A DNA stretch of 64,000 bases from Chloropicon primus (taxonomy: Eukaryota > Chlorophyta > Chloropicophyceae > Chloropicales > Chloropicaceae): NCBI GenBank assembly GCA_023205875.1, contig CP060757.1:744001-808000 (forward strand), in the 5' to 3' direction. This document shows, in pieces, positions 37,588-46,831 of the stretch. Made by a program: the position numbers and the translations under genes. Position 1 is the stretch's first letter; each line of letters opens with the position of its first letter. The notes beneath the pieces were generated by a model. It had not been told where the DNA came from and made no database searches. It worked only from the letters and a program-made list of their open reading frames with translations.

Positions 37588-39462
37588 TCATCCTTCACCG
37601 CCTTCTCCGGCCTGCTCGGACTTTGAGACGCTCTGGAGCACCCTCTCCAAGTAGCTTGCTTCCGCTTCATCCTCGCTGTCCTCTAGGGAGGCGTCTTGGC
37701 CGTCCTCGGAAGGGAAAAGGGTCTCAAAATCTGGGTACAGCCTCGAGACGCATTTGCCGGAAGACTCCACGATGTTCTGGAAACCCAGAGAGGCATCGGG
37801 GCCGCCGAGTTGCACGATGCCTTCTCCCAACTCTGCGAGATCAGATCTGCCATCTCTCTGCGTGTAATAAAGACACAGCAGCGCTTTTGGGAGATCCTTG
37901 GATTCGGAAGCTAGCTCGGGCGCACCATCGAGGTCTTGGAGACTCGCAAGCTTGCACAAGGCTCCCTCGAGCACGTGTCGTGGACTGGTGCGTTCTGATG
38001 ATGGGTTCTGAGCTTGAGCCCTGCAGGAGAGATAGATAACCACCAAGCTCTCGCTCCCACAAGTGTTCAGAGCATTGCCTTCGATGCAGACCGCTCGAAT
38101 CGTGTGGGGGTTGCCCCCAACAGTGTGCGGGGAAAACACATGCAGTTGTATGTTGCCACCCTTCTTCGCGGGAGATTCTTTCTTCTTGGCCACGCAAGCA
38201 CATCGAAAGACTTTTCCTACCTCCTCATTCCGGTCACTCGACAGGCTGACCTCTGGGCCGAGCAAGATTTTCTTGCAACGCACTGGAACAGCACCCTTGA
38301 TATGAACTTCGTAGGTGTCGGGCTTCTCCTGCTCTCCTGCTCCTTCTTCTGGGCAGGACGCAGGTAAAGCTTCTGCCCTTGTTGGAGCATAGTTGAGCAC
38401 GTAGGTGGCTCCGTGCACAGCAGCTAACCTGCAAAAGGCTTGGCTCAGCTCTCCATTTCCGTAATTGCATGCTAGGAGAGCCCCCACCCCCGGCCCAAAA
38501 CGATTGATGGACTTGGCGTACTTGTAGAGCCTCTGTCTCCCCTCCTCGGCGCTCGGACCCTCTTCCTCGCCGCCTTCGCCGTCTAGATCTGCTATCCCGT
38601 ACATCACGATCGACCTCAGTTTCTTCGGCAGTTTGTGCACGTCTCTGAGGTACTCCACCATGCTCAGACCGGCAACCTCTGCCGAGGAGGGCCCCGGGCC
38701 TCCGTTGTCTCCCGCACCGAGAGAGTCTTGCTCGGACTTCAAGTACCGCATCAGCAGCCTTTTCTCGACCGGGCCCAAGTCCTTGCTCTTGAAGATATCA
38801 GACCGGCTCGCGGGCACGACGAACGACGAGGCCTCTTGGCCATCATGGTCGCCGGCACCCTCGTTAGCTACCCAAAGGGTGCTGCTTTGGACTGCTTTGA
38901 ACTCCAAGTATCTGTGCGCATCAGACGCTATCAGCGTGTCGATCATGTCGCCAGCGCCGAGGCATAGCTTTGGAGCACACGCGAGGTCGAACTGGATGGA
39001 CTCCACATCCTTGGCGAAGTCCTCCGCCAGAGATACCCCGGCCTCGTTGAGGCTTCCCGCTTCCGCGGAAACCAGGACGCTCACGTCGCCTATGTTTCTC
39101 GATCGGGGGTAAGCGAAGTTGACGATTCCGGGGTCAGCTTCCACCGTCCCTGTCGACCCTCCGTCGAGGCCAGTTCCATCTCGCGCCGTCGCGAGATCAC
39201 GCAAGACGTCCCCCAACCTGCGCGTTGCCCAACACTTCCCTCCGTAGCTATCATTGGGCTCCAGGTGCAGAACCCTAACACCCCTTCTCGCTAGCGCTGC
39301 TGCTGCTATGGACTCCGGCAGTCCAGTGCCCACAACTATGACGTCGCAGTGCTGCCACTCCTCGCACGCGTCCTCCTTTTTGTCCTCCCCGTCCTCCGCG
39401 CTGGGTTCGTGCAGCAGCCTCACTCTCGACGCCATCCTCTCCCCCTGTAACTGCCAATCCAT
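37588..39462 (-). CDS. REP: Rab escort protein (REP)
   Basis: 624 residues from ATG 39462; a second Met 27 bases downstream (39435) is an alternative. The GDI/REP fold is recognisable. It opens with HCDVIVVGTGLPESIAAAALARRGVRVLHLEPNDSYGGKCW, followed later by LCLGAGDMIDTLIASDAHRYLEFKAV, then ISKS-equivalent and YGNGELSQAFCRLAAVHGATYVLN. It carries long low-complexity insertions typical of REP rather than the compact GDI, and an acidic C-terminus. REP presents newly made Rab GTPases to geranylgeranyl transferase II. The start is only 49 bp from the divergent SIN1-like gene, so the two share a promoter. Confidence 0.85.
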   Translation of the reverse strand: MDWQLQGERMASRVRLLHEPSAEDGEDKKEDACEEWQHCDVIVVGTGLPESIAAAALARRGVRVLHLEPNDSYGGKCWATRRLGDVLRDLATARDGTGLDGGSTGTVEADPGIVNFAYPRSRNIGDVSVLVSAEAGSLNEAGVSLAEDFAKDVESIQFDLACAPKLCLGAGDMIDTLIASDAHRYLEFKAVQSSTLWVANEGAGDHDGQEASSFVVPASRSDIFKSKDLGPVEKRLLMRYLKSEQDSLGAGDNGGPGPSSAEVAGLSMVEYLRDVHKLPKKLRSIVMYGIADLDGEGGEEEGPSAEEGRQRLYKYAKSINRFGPGVGALLACNYGNGELSQAFCRLAAVHGATYVLNYAPTRAEALPASCPEEGAGEQEKPDTYEVHIKGAVPVRCKKILLGPEVSLSSDRNEEVGKVFRCACVAKKKESPAKKGGNIQLHVFSPHTVGGNPHTIRAVCIEGNALNTCGSESLVVIYLSCRAQAQNPSSERTSPRHVLEGALCKLASLQDLDGAPELASESKDLPKALLCLYYTQRDGRSDLAELGEGIVQLGGPDASLGFQNIVESSGKCVSRLYPDFETLFPSEDGQDASLEDSEDEAEASYLERVLQSVSKSEQAGEGGEG

Positions 39463-39511
39463 CCCAAGGAAAGGAAAAAGCAAAAGCACCTCCTCATCTC
39501 AGAGCGAGAGG

Positions 39512-41644
39512 ATGGAGGAGGGGTTCCTGCAAAGGCTGTTCCCCCGGGGAGAAGGGGATGGGCACTACAGGTAATCTAAGAGTCACGAGGGACTTGTTCT
39601 GTGAACACGAAGCGTGGGGAGTTCTCAGAACCAGTAACAACCATCGTGGACACCTAACCCTCGAGGGGGTAAATCAATAAACTGACAGGTGTGTGTTTGT
39701 GTTTGTTGCTCGATAGAACGGCGGCATACTCGAAGCTGTACAACGTTCTCTGTCCGCCTCAGCCCAATTTGCGTGAAATAGCCCAAGGTTTTGCCCTCTC
39801 AAAAGAGAAATCAAAAGGTAAGCGCGAGAGTGCAGAGGCGAGGCAATGGGATGTGTTCCTGACTCTTTCCACTTGTGGTGCACAGCGAACGTTTGGGAGA
39901 GCTTCCTGGATGCCCCAAGCGATCTGGCCGGAGGGTCTTCTGGAAAGGAAGGAAATTCGCTTGACAAAGCCTCGGAGGGAGACGACCAAGGCTCAAGCCA
40001 GCACGCGCCCGTTAGAACTGTGCGGGGCTTTGAGGCCACTTCCAGCAGCAACAGCGCTACGAGCAGTGGCGACCAACTCGAAAGGAAGAAGGAGACGGAC
40101 CAGTCCGAGCTGAGCATCGGTTTCTTTCGAAGGAAAAAGGTAGTGAAAATATCCTTGACCACTGCGTTGGATTGTGCTTTCCGATGACTGACAACGCGTT
40201 TTGGTTTCGACAACAGCTACGAGTCGTGCTGTTTGCAGCGAGACTCCATGCTGACAAGGCTGGAAATAAGAGGGATGTCATGGAATTCCAAGTGGATGCG
40301 GACAGAACTTTGACAGCGAGCATGCTCACCCAGGTCATACTGGGAAAGATTAGCGCCAAGGACTACAAGGTGGACTTCACGGGCTATGAAGTGAGATTTC
40401 CGGATCGGGATGACGATGGCCTCAAGCCAGAAGAGGCCACGGCTGACACGACTTTGCCTCCTCTTGGCTTTCAGCAGCCAGTTTCCCAACTCAATAGCAA
40501 CATGTTTGTGATCACGGAGAGGCCCGTGAACAACAAAGCTCTCGCAATGAAGACAAGGGTATCCATAAACAGCTTTGAGAGAGACCGAAGCAGGTTCCCG
40601 ACTCTGTCCCAGCTGTCTCCAGAGGAGCTGGACGAGTACTTCAAGAAAAACACCCCAAAAGATTCCAAGAACCCAATCACGTGCATTGTGAAGCTGGCGA
40701 TATCCCCGCTGTGCACCAAGAAGCTGGTCGGCAGCATCGGAAGAAGCCTTCAGAGCTTTGCTGATTGCATCCCACAGAGCGTCGTCCTTCGTGCGGACAG
40801 CGGCATGACTGTCGAGGACCTCACCAAATTCTTCCTCGGCTCCCTGTGCAAGGGCTACGAGGAGCACTGGAAGGACTGGATGATCAGAAAGACAAAGGTG
40901 TCTGTGTTTGACACAGTGGACGAAAGGTGAGTCTCTCGCGCGGCCCGCCCCCTCGGCAGCATTTCTCTCTGGCGACCATCAAATCCTGACCTTCTTTTTT
41001 CTAGGTGCTCCTTTTGGATGCACCAGGGGAACAACCCGCTTGGAGAGGTTCTAGACACGGACGCCAAAGTCACAGATGTGGCGGCCTGGCAAACGATCGT
41101 GCTCCTTCCCCGAACGAGCAAATACGCTCTCGAGAAGAAGGCCTCGGAATCGCAGCGCGGAAAATCTGAGCAGCCCAAAGTCACGTACCTGTTCACCGAG
41201 CAGACGGCGAGCATGTACGTCGAGTACAACGTGGTGAAGTTCAATCGGTACGGGAAGAAGCAGGAGCGCATACTCGGAATCGACAGGGAGCAGATTTACA
41301 ACTTGCTGCCGAGGCTCCAGCTGGACGAGGACAGCATGGACATGGAGCTGACCGCCAGCGATCTCATCGAAGCGAAGGGCGCGAGCGCTGACTTGTCTGC
41401 CAAGTCCCTTGCCGCGAAGGTCTCGAGGGGATTGCTGCAGAGCACCACAAGCGAGACGAAGAAGCGCGTCAGGCAGGTCAACCAAGTCAAGAGCTGCGAG
41501 GTGAGCGGGGACAACAAGGCCGTTGGGTGCCTCCGCTACAAGGACGGGTCGACCTACAATTTCGAGTTTGAGAACGAGGACCTGTGTGCCGAGGCCGTGG
41601 CGAGAATCAACTACTTGGTGAAGTTGTGCACCGAGAGCCTGTAA
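39512..41644 (+). CDS. SIN1: SIN1/AVO1 (MAPKAP1)-like TORC2 subunit
   Basis: join(39512..39570, 39717..39817, 39886..40139, 40217..40926, 41005..41644), 587 residues; all four introns are GT-AG and every phase closes. The N-terminal ~135 residues are linker-like. A CRIM-type domain starts near residue 139 with LRVVLFAARLHADKAGNK. It is followed by a segment in which an acidic stretch leads to DTTLPPLGFQQPVSQLNSNMFVI. This is close in pattern to the SIN1 '...DTDFPPLD...IHKFGF...LALVE' block. The last ~130 residues resemble the SIN1 PH domain (YVEYNVVKFNRYG; then FENEDLCAEAVARINYLVKL at the end). SIN1 recruits AGC-kinase substrates to TORC2. Identification rests on pattern and domain order, not on an alignment score. 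Confidence 0.72.
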
Positions 41645-41690
41645 AAACAGATCCGAACAAAAATCTTTTTGAAATAAACAAACACTCACT

Positions 41691-41954
41691 TTAGATCCTG
41701 GCCGCCCTCCTCAGTGCCGCCTTCTTCGCCTTCTCCTTCATCTTCTTCGCCTTTGCCTCGGCCTTCCTCTTCCTTGCATCGATCTTCTCCGCCTTCTTGG
41801 CGGCACCGCTGGGGGCTCCGCTGGGCTCGTTGAACCTCACCTCCTTCCTCCTGGCCCCCTCGCAGCTCCCCTTGCTCCTCCTCCACCCCCCGCTGCGGAG
41901 GAACACGAAAACGGATCCAATCGCCGCGAGCGCCAAAGTCCCGGAAGCTTGCAT
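41691..41954 (-). CDS. Small single-pass membrane protein with basic coiled coil
   Basis: 87 residues from ATG 41954. A short hydrophobic N-terminal helix (TLALAAIGSVFVFL) is followed by a basic segment (GGWRRSKG). A Lys/Ala-rich helix at the end (KKAEKIDARKRKAEAKAKKMKEK) probably forms a coiled coil. No family recognised. It converges on the SIN1-like gene with about 45 bp between stops, and its coding character is supported by composition rather than homology. Confidence 0.5.
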   Translation of the reverse strand: MQASGTLALAAIGSVFVFLRSGGWRRSKGSCEGARRKEVRFNEPSGAPSGAAKKAEKIDARKRKAEAKAKKMKEKAKKAALRRAARI

Positions 41955-42288
41955 GCCAATCGCGTTGGGAACGGGCCAAGTATTATTCCTCGTCGTTCGG
42001 TAAGCTGGTGCTGTCGAGAAGTGTCTCTCTCAACCACCCATCCATCCAGCTCTGCAGCTCCACGTCATCGTGCAGATCGAAAAATTCGATGTCAGCGAGA
42101 TGGAGCGAGAGGAGGAGGAAACGCCTGGGAGATATCGACCGTTTCGACTGGGGCAAAACGAGACCCCATTACATTACTCTTGGGTTGAGAGTCGTCGAGC
42201 CCCGGACGCTAGCATCATAAGGACTTTGAAACAACAACACGCCGTACCGTCTTCACCGTTGGACCAGCGTCGGATCGAGGATTACACG
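41955..42288. other. Divergent intergenic region, 334 bp
   Basis: Between the small membrane protein (minus) and the nsLTP-like protein (plus). The plus frame remains open from about 42070 and includes an in-frame ATG at 42100. The signal peptide, however, begins at 42289, so this is more likely 5' leader. No RNA gene is seen. Confidence 0.5.
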
Positions 42289-43437
42289 ATGACATCGCCA
42301 TCAGCAGGACGATCTACGATGTTGTGCGTTGCTGCCGCCCTTGTGGCCGTGCTCTCGAGCTCGGGGGCCCACGCGCAGATGAGCACGGCGGACGTGATGG
42401 AGAAGGCCCCGGTGTTCGGGGTGCCCGCCCTGACGCCCGAGGAATGCGGGGCCACGATCGAGAACTCCACGACCGACATGATCATCGCTTTCTCGTCGTG
42501 CCTAGCGACCGACTCCGCTTCCGAGGCCTGCTGCGGTGCCGTGCAGGACACGTTTGCCTTCGAGAACGAGAAGTTCGGGGGGTGCTTGTGCCACCCCGTC
42601 CTGATGAACACGGTGATGGAGCTGGCCGAGGGGTTCTTGCCGGGGTCCAAGGAGCTCATTCCCAGGGTTATGAACGACTGCGTCGATCCGGATGGGAACT
42701 ACTCTTCGTCCTTCCCGTTCTACGGGCAAGCCTCTGGGAGCGAGCAGTGCGATCCAAGCGTGCTCGTGAACACGGATGCCGTGGATCTCTCCGTGCTCGG
42801 AGAGCTCGCCCCCACCGTGGGCGCGCAGTCCAAGGACACCGAGGAGGAGGCGCCTGCCGCGGGCGGGTCAGACGCCCCTGACCAGGCGGACAGGAGAATG
42901 GACACGGCCCTCACCGTCTTCAGCGTCGTTGCCGCGGAGGACTGCGGCGCGAACTTGCAGAGCGGGAAGGGGGAGCTGATCGGAGCTCTGACGCCTTGCA
43001 TCATCGCCGAGGCGCCGACGCAAGAGTGCTGCAACGCGGTTGAGCAGGTGTTCAGACCGGACAACGAGAGGTTTGGAGGCTGCTTGTGCCACAAGGAGGT
43101 TATGGACGGCATCTTTGACGAGGCCGAGGGCTTCCTTCCTGGATCCACCGCCTTGATCGAGAACGCCTTCGAGGTCTGCACGAACGATTTTGGATCTCAG
43201 TTTTCCTTCCACGGCCAAAAGGTTGGGCACGTGGCGTGCTCCAGCGAGGACAAGCTCCAGGCTCCGAGCCTGAACCAGGCGGGCTCGAGCGGATCAGAGC
43301 AGGAGGAGGAGGGCCCAACCCTCCTGGGTGACTTGCAAAACATGTTTGGGTCGAGCTCTTCGGCGGCGAGCCCCGGCGCCGTCGCGTCCTACGCTCTCGT
43401 TGCCGCCTCGACCCTCGCGTACGCTTTCCTCCTCTAG
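42289..43437 (+). CDS. Secreted, probably GPI-anchored protein with two eight-cysteine (nsLTP-like) domains
   Basis: 382 residues. Signal peptide (about 1-29, LCVAAALVAVLSSSGAHA), then two tandem domains (about 52-155 and 218-325). Each has eight cysteines in the order C-C-CC-CLC-C-C. Domain 1 has EECGAT, SSCLAT, EACCGAV, GGCLCH, MNDC and SEQC. Domain 2 has EDCGAN, TPCII, QECCNAV, GGCLCH, FEVC and HVAC. This is the plant non-specific lipid transfer protein (8CM) signature. The C-terminus is Ser/Gly-rich and ends in a hydrophobic segment (YALVAASTLAYAFLL), as in GPI-anchored LTPGs. Likely role: surface lipid binding or transport (inference). TGTAA follows near 43463. Confidence 0.72.
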   Translation: MTSPSAGRSTMLCVAAALVAVLSSSGAHAQMSTADVMEKAPVFGVPALTPEECGATIENSTTDMIIAFSSCLATDSASEACCGAVQDTFAFENEKFGGCLCHPVLMNTVMELAEGFLPGSKELIPRVMNDCVDPDGNYSSSFPFYGQASGSEQCDPSVLVNTDAVDLSVLGELAPTVGAQSKDTEEEAPAAGGSDAPDQADRRMDTALTVFSVVAAEDCGANLQSGKGELIGALTPCIIAEAPTQECCNAVEQVFRPDNERFGGCLCHKEVMDGIFDEAEGFLPGSTALIENAFEVCTNDFGSQFSFHGQKVGHVACSSEDKLQAPSLNQAGSSGSEQEEEGPTLLGDLQNMFGSSSSAASPGAVASYALVAASTLAYAFLL

Positions 43438-43544
43438 TGCTGCCGCGAAGAACTTCAGAAGTGTAAAGAAGGGGTCCGAGGGACCGAACGCTGCTTCCCC
43501 GACGCCCGTCTCTGTGCGCAAGACTAGTAGTATTCTCTCTTACT

Positions 43545-44094
43545 TTATGATTTGCTGGTTAATACTTTGTGCAATGCATACTTACACGCTTTGGTGAACT
43601 GAAGCTGGGTTATTGGGCCGTCCCCGCTTCCGAGGTCGTTCGAGAGGTCGAGTGTTGCTAGGGCGGCGGAACCAACCAGGTTCTCTACCGCGTTCATGGC
43701 CTGAGCCTTGGACATCGTGCCGGTGTTGTTCATGTCGTACATGTTGAACATGGTCGACAAGTCCTCGTCGCTGAAGAGGCAGCCTACAAAATTCGTCGAG
43801 GCGAGAGAAACGTCCTCCTCCACCTGGCTCGCGGACTGCATTTGGCGCAGTATGTCCACCAAGTGACTCTTCACATCGCTTGGTTTGTGGTATATCAGCG
43901 AAGCGGTCAGAACCTGCGAAGACAAGAGAGAGGGAAACAGAGGTCGAGGTGGTCAGGAAACGCCGGAGAGCCCCGTCGAACGGTCGAAGAAGCACGAGGC
44001 AGCGTAGAGTTGAGCGAGCGCGCACCTGGAGGAGCCCCGTGATGTTGTGTCCCTTAATATACTCCTGGGCTTGTTGAATAGGGTCTGCCACCAT
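43545..44094 (-). CDS. EFCAB10: EFCAB10-like protein: RIIa-type dimerisation domain plus EF-hand
   Basis: complement(join(43545..43913, 44026..44094)), 145 residues. The 112-bp GT-AG intron is phase 0. Residues 8-50 resemble the RIIa/Dpy-30 dimerisation-docking fold (AQEYIKGHNITGLLQ|VLTASLIYHKPSDVKSHL). A single EF-hand-like loop (MYDMNNTGTMSK) follows in a C-terminal helical region. This pairing is that of EFCAB10, a small protein linked to cilia. Near the 3' end the sequence GCGTGTAAGTATGC looks like an alternative splice donor (about 43590) that could change the last ~14 residues. Confidence 0.68.
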
Positions 44095-44455
44095 CGTGCT
44101 CCGAGCACCAGCAAACTTCTTTTCCTTTTCTCTTCGATTCTCGCAGAACGAAGGCGAGGACCCTCCTAAGTCTACTCCCAGCCTCGCGTAAGGCTCGCTG
44201 CGAAGACCGCGTTTCAGTTTCTGCGCTGCACAGGCCTCTGCACACCGCAAACTCCTCTGTTGACTGGGACGCACTGGGACGACGAACTCGAACTGAGGAA
44301 AAAAAAAATTGAAAAACAAAAAATTTCCCTCTGGGAGGAAGGGGCCCCTCGAGGGGTGAGGGTGACCCTCGAGCTCCTTCGCAAGGCACTTGGGTACTTG
44401 GTGGGATCCTGGGTGTTTAGGGCAGATCGAGAGGTGCCTGTGCTCGCACGACTGC
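44095..44455. other. Intergenic region, 361 bp
   Basis: Lies between the EFCAB10-like start and the end of the GST gene, both on the minus strand. It contains an A-rich run (about 44300-44325) and GGGGCCCCTCGAGGGG-like palindromic sequence near 44340-44357. No gene is visible. Confidence 0.45.
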
Positions 44456-45107
44456 TCACGGAAAAATTTGAACGCCGTTTGTCGTGAGCTTCTTGACCGC
44501 GGATACCTCGCTCATCTCCGAGAACCACGAGGCGAACTGCAGGGGAGAAGAGGGGTGGAGAAGTGAAAGGTGTCAGATCGCGGCTTGGGCTTCAGGGGTC
44601 TCTCGACGACGGGGTTCTTGCCTTGGGATACTTTTCTGGTTCTATCTTCCCCTTCTTCATCACGATGAGGCTCGCGACCCAGAAAGCGTGGAGGTCCGCG
44701 ACCGTGATTTCGGAAGAAACCAGAAACTTGCTGGCCTGGAGCCTCTTCTCGACGAGGGCGAACCACTTGTCCTGCCTTCCGTTCTCCGCAGTCCACTTGC
44801 CGTCCTTCTGCACCTCGTCGAACATGTCGTTGAAGTCCAAAAGCAGCTGCTTGCAATCCACTTTTTCTGCCGGCGTGCTTCCGCCCAAGCCGAACTCGCT
44901 TCCCAGAACGTCCATGATCATCGGCGTCTGGCTCATGAGCTGCCCCGTCGAGAGCTTCACGATCGGCACCGCGAAGCAGAAGCTCTCGGGCAGGTCATCG
45001 TTCCCAAGCACCTCGTAAGGCACGCCCGCAAACTCCAACGCCAGGGCGATGGGAAACCCCCTCCCCTGGAACTTCTTCATCGCCGCCCAGTAGTAGATCG
45101 TTATCAT
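44456..45107 (-). CDS. GST: Glutathione S-transferase (sigma/mu-like)
   Basis: complement(join(44456..44536, 44622..45107)), 188 residues from ATG 45107. The thioredoxin-fold N-domain shows YYWAAMKKFQGRGFPIALALEFAGVPYEV and VPIVKLSTGQLMSQTPMIMDVLG. The Pro and the SQT turn of the glutathione site are there. The helical C-domain has EKRLQASKFLVSSEITVADLHAFWVAS, the usual N-capping motif. The single 85-bp intron begins with GC (CCCAAG|GCAAGA) rather than GT and ends TGCAG. No GT donor keeps frame. The last exon gives FASWFSEMSEVSAVKKL. It is divergent from PTOX. Confidence 0.8.
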
Positions 45108-45362
45108 CTCTCTGCCTCCTGCTGCTGCGCTCCTCAATCGATCGGTGGTCCTGGCGTCCAGATCTCGAACCTCAAGTAGACCAAAACAAACAACCACACA
45201 CACACACACCGTCAACCAAACCGTCACTGTCACTCACCGGCTTGCCTGCTACATCAGCCCTTGCCCCAGAAAGCGAAGCGTTAGAATTGAAATATCTCAG
45301 AGAGGGCTGGCGCGCTCCGCTCAAGCTCCTACAAAAAGTGCAGGGTTCGTCGTCGAGGGAGG

Positions 45363-46650
45363 ATGGTGTTGGCGGGGAGGGCGCGAGGTGGCCGGGTCGC
45401 ACTCCGCACGGCGCCACAGCGCAGGCGGGGTGTCGCGAGGACCTTGGCGGATCGTGGAGCGGTGCGGTCGCGAGCGACCTTGGAGGATGAGAACAAGAGC
45501 AAGGGGGAGGGGAAGAGCGAGAACGAGAACGAGAGCGAGAACGAGAACGTTCCCTGGCCCGAGTGCGAGTACAGTTTCACGGCGAAGGGGAGCTCGGGGG
45601 TGGAGGGGCCGAGCACCCCTTCGAGCGTTGCGGTGCTCGCCGTGTCGAACTTTAGGAAGGAGTGGCAGGCCTTGCGGGAGTGGCAGGCCTCGAGGAAGGA
45701 CCTCGAGCTGACGCAGGACTCGGGGTACTACGACGAGGGTTCCTCTGGGCCCGGTGGTGGGGCGTTCGAGCTCGGCAGCATGGGGGACGAGGAGCTGTGC
45801 GTGACCTTCGAGGACCAGCTCAAGAAGCTGACCCTGGACGCGGAAGGTGAGTCAGCGGTCCCGGGTGCGAAAACCTTGCCTGTCTCACTGACTCTCTCTC
45901 TCTCTCTCTTTTGCTCTCCGCGAAACGGCTCCAGGGATTTACGAGAGGGAGCTGAAAAGGCAGAAGGACGGGGACTACTTCAAAAAGAAGTCGTGGATCA
46001 TCAAGGGGCCCTACATCGTTCTCTGCTGGGCCTTGGACAGGTTGTACGGCAAGGATCGCCCCATCCAAAGGTTCTGGCTCCTGGAGACCGTGGCCAGGAT
46101 GCCGTACTTTTCCTACATCTCGATGCTTCACCTCTACGAGACGCTCGGCTGGTGGAGGAAGGGTGCCGCGGTGAAGAGTGTCCACTTCGCGGAGGAGTGG
46201 AACGAGTTCAACCATCTCCTCATCATGGAGTCCCTCGGCGGGGACGACTCTTGGATAGACCGCTTCGCGGGCTACCACGGCGCTATCGTGTACTACTGGG
46301 TCCTGAACCTGCTGTGGCTCATCTCGCCCTACCTGGCCTACCAGTTCTCAGAGTTGCTCGAGAACCACGCAGTCGACACCTACTCGCAGTTCGTGGACGA
46401 GAACGAGGAGCTGCTGAGGACTCTCCCCGCTCCCGCCGTCGCGAAGAACTACTACCAGAACGAGGACTTGTACATGTTCGACGAGTTTCAGACGTCGAGG
46501 AGTAGCGCGGCCAGCAGGAGGAGGCCGCAGATAAACACGCTCTACGACACCTTCAGCAACATAAGGGACGACGAGTTGGAGCATGTCAAGACGATGGTGG
46601 CGTGCCAGAACACCAACAAGCCGGTGAGGTCGCCGCACCAAAGCAGGTGA
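45363..46650 (+). CDS. PTOX: Plastid terminal oxidase (plastoquinol oxidase)
   Basis: join(45363..45846, 45935..46650), 399 residues; the 88-bp intron is phase 1. A basic Ala/Arg-rich transit peptide (about 1-45) leads into the di-iron carboxylate oxidase. The glutamate/histidine ligands are visible in LLETVARMP, HFAEEWNEFNHLLIMESLGG, ELLENHAVDTY and RDDELEHVKTM. The PTOX-type region between helices 3 and 4 (about KNYYQNEDLYMFDEFQTSR) separates it from mitochondrial AOX. It oxidises plastoquinol with O2 in chlororespiration and carotenoid desaturation. TGTAA occurs near 46730. Confidence 0.94.
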
Positions 46651-46831
46651 CGGGGCGGAAGCCAAGGCGCAGCACCGTTCAAGAAAGTTGGCTCCGCGTA
46701 GAGTTGTAGAAGTAACAATAGGTTGTTTTTGTAAAGTGTATTTTTCTTTCCCTTTTCTACAAACAAATGGCTTCTCTTCAGCCACATAAAATAACCTCAC
46801 CAGCGCTTTAGTAGTGTTACACCTTCTCTAA

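Noticed and set aside
42070-42288. 73-codon in-frame N-terminal extension of the nsLTP-like protein
   Set aside because: The signal peptide starts at the ATG at 42289; an extension would bury it. Treated as 5' leader.
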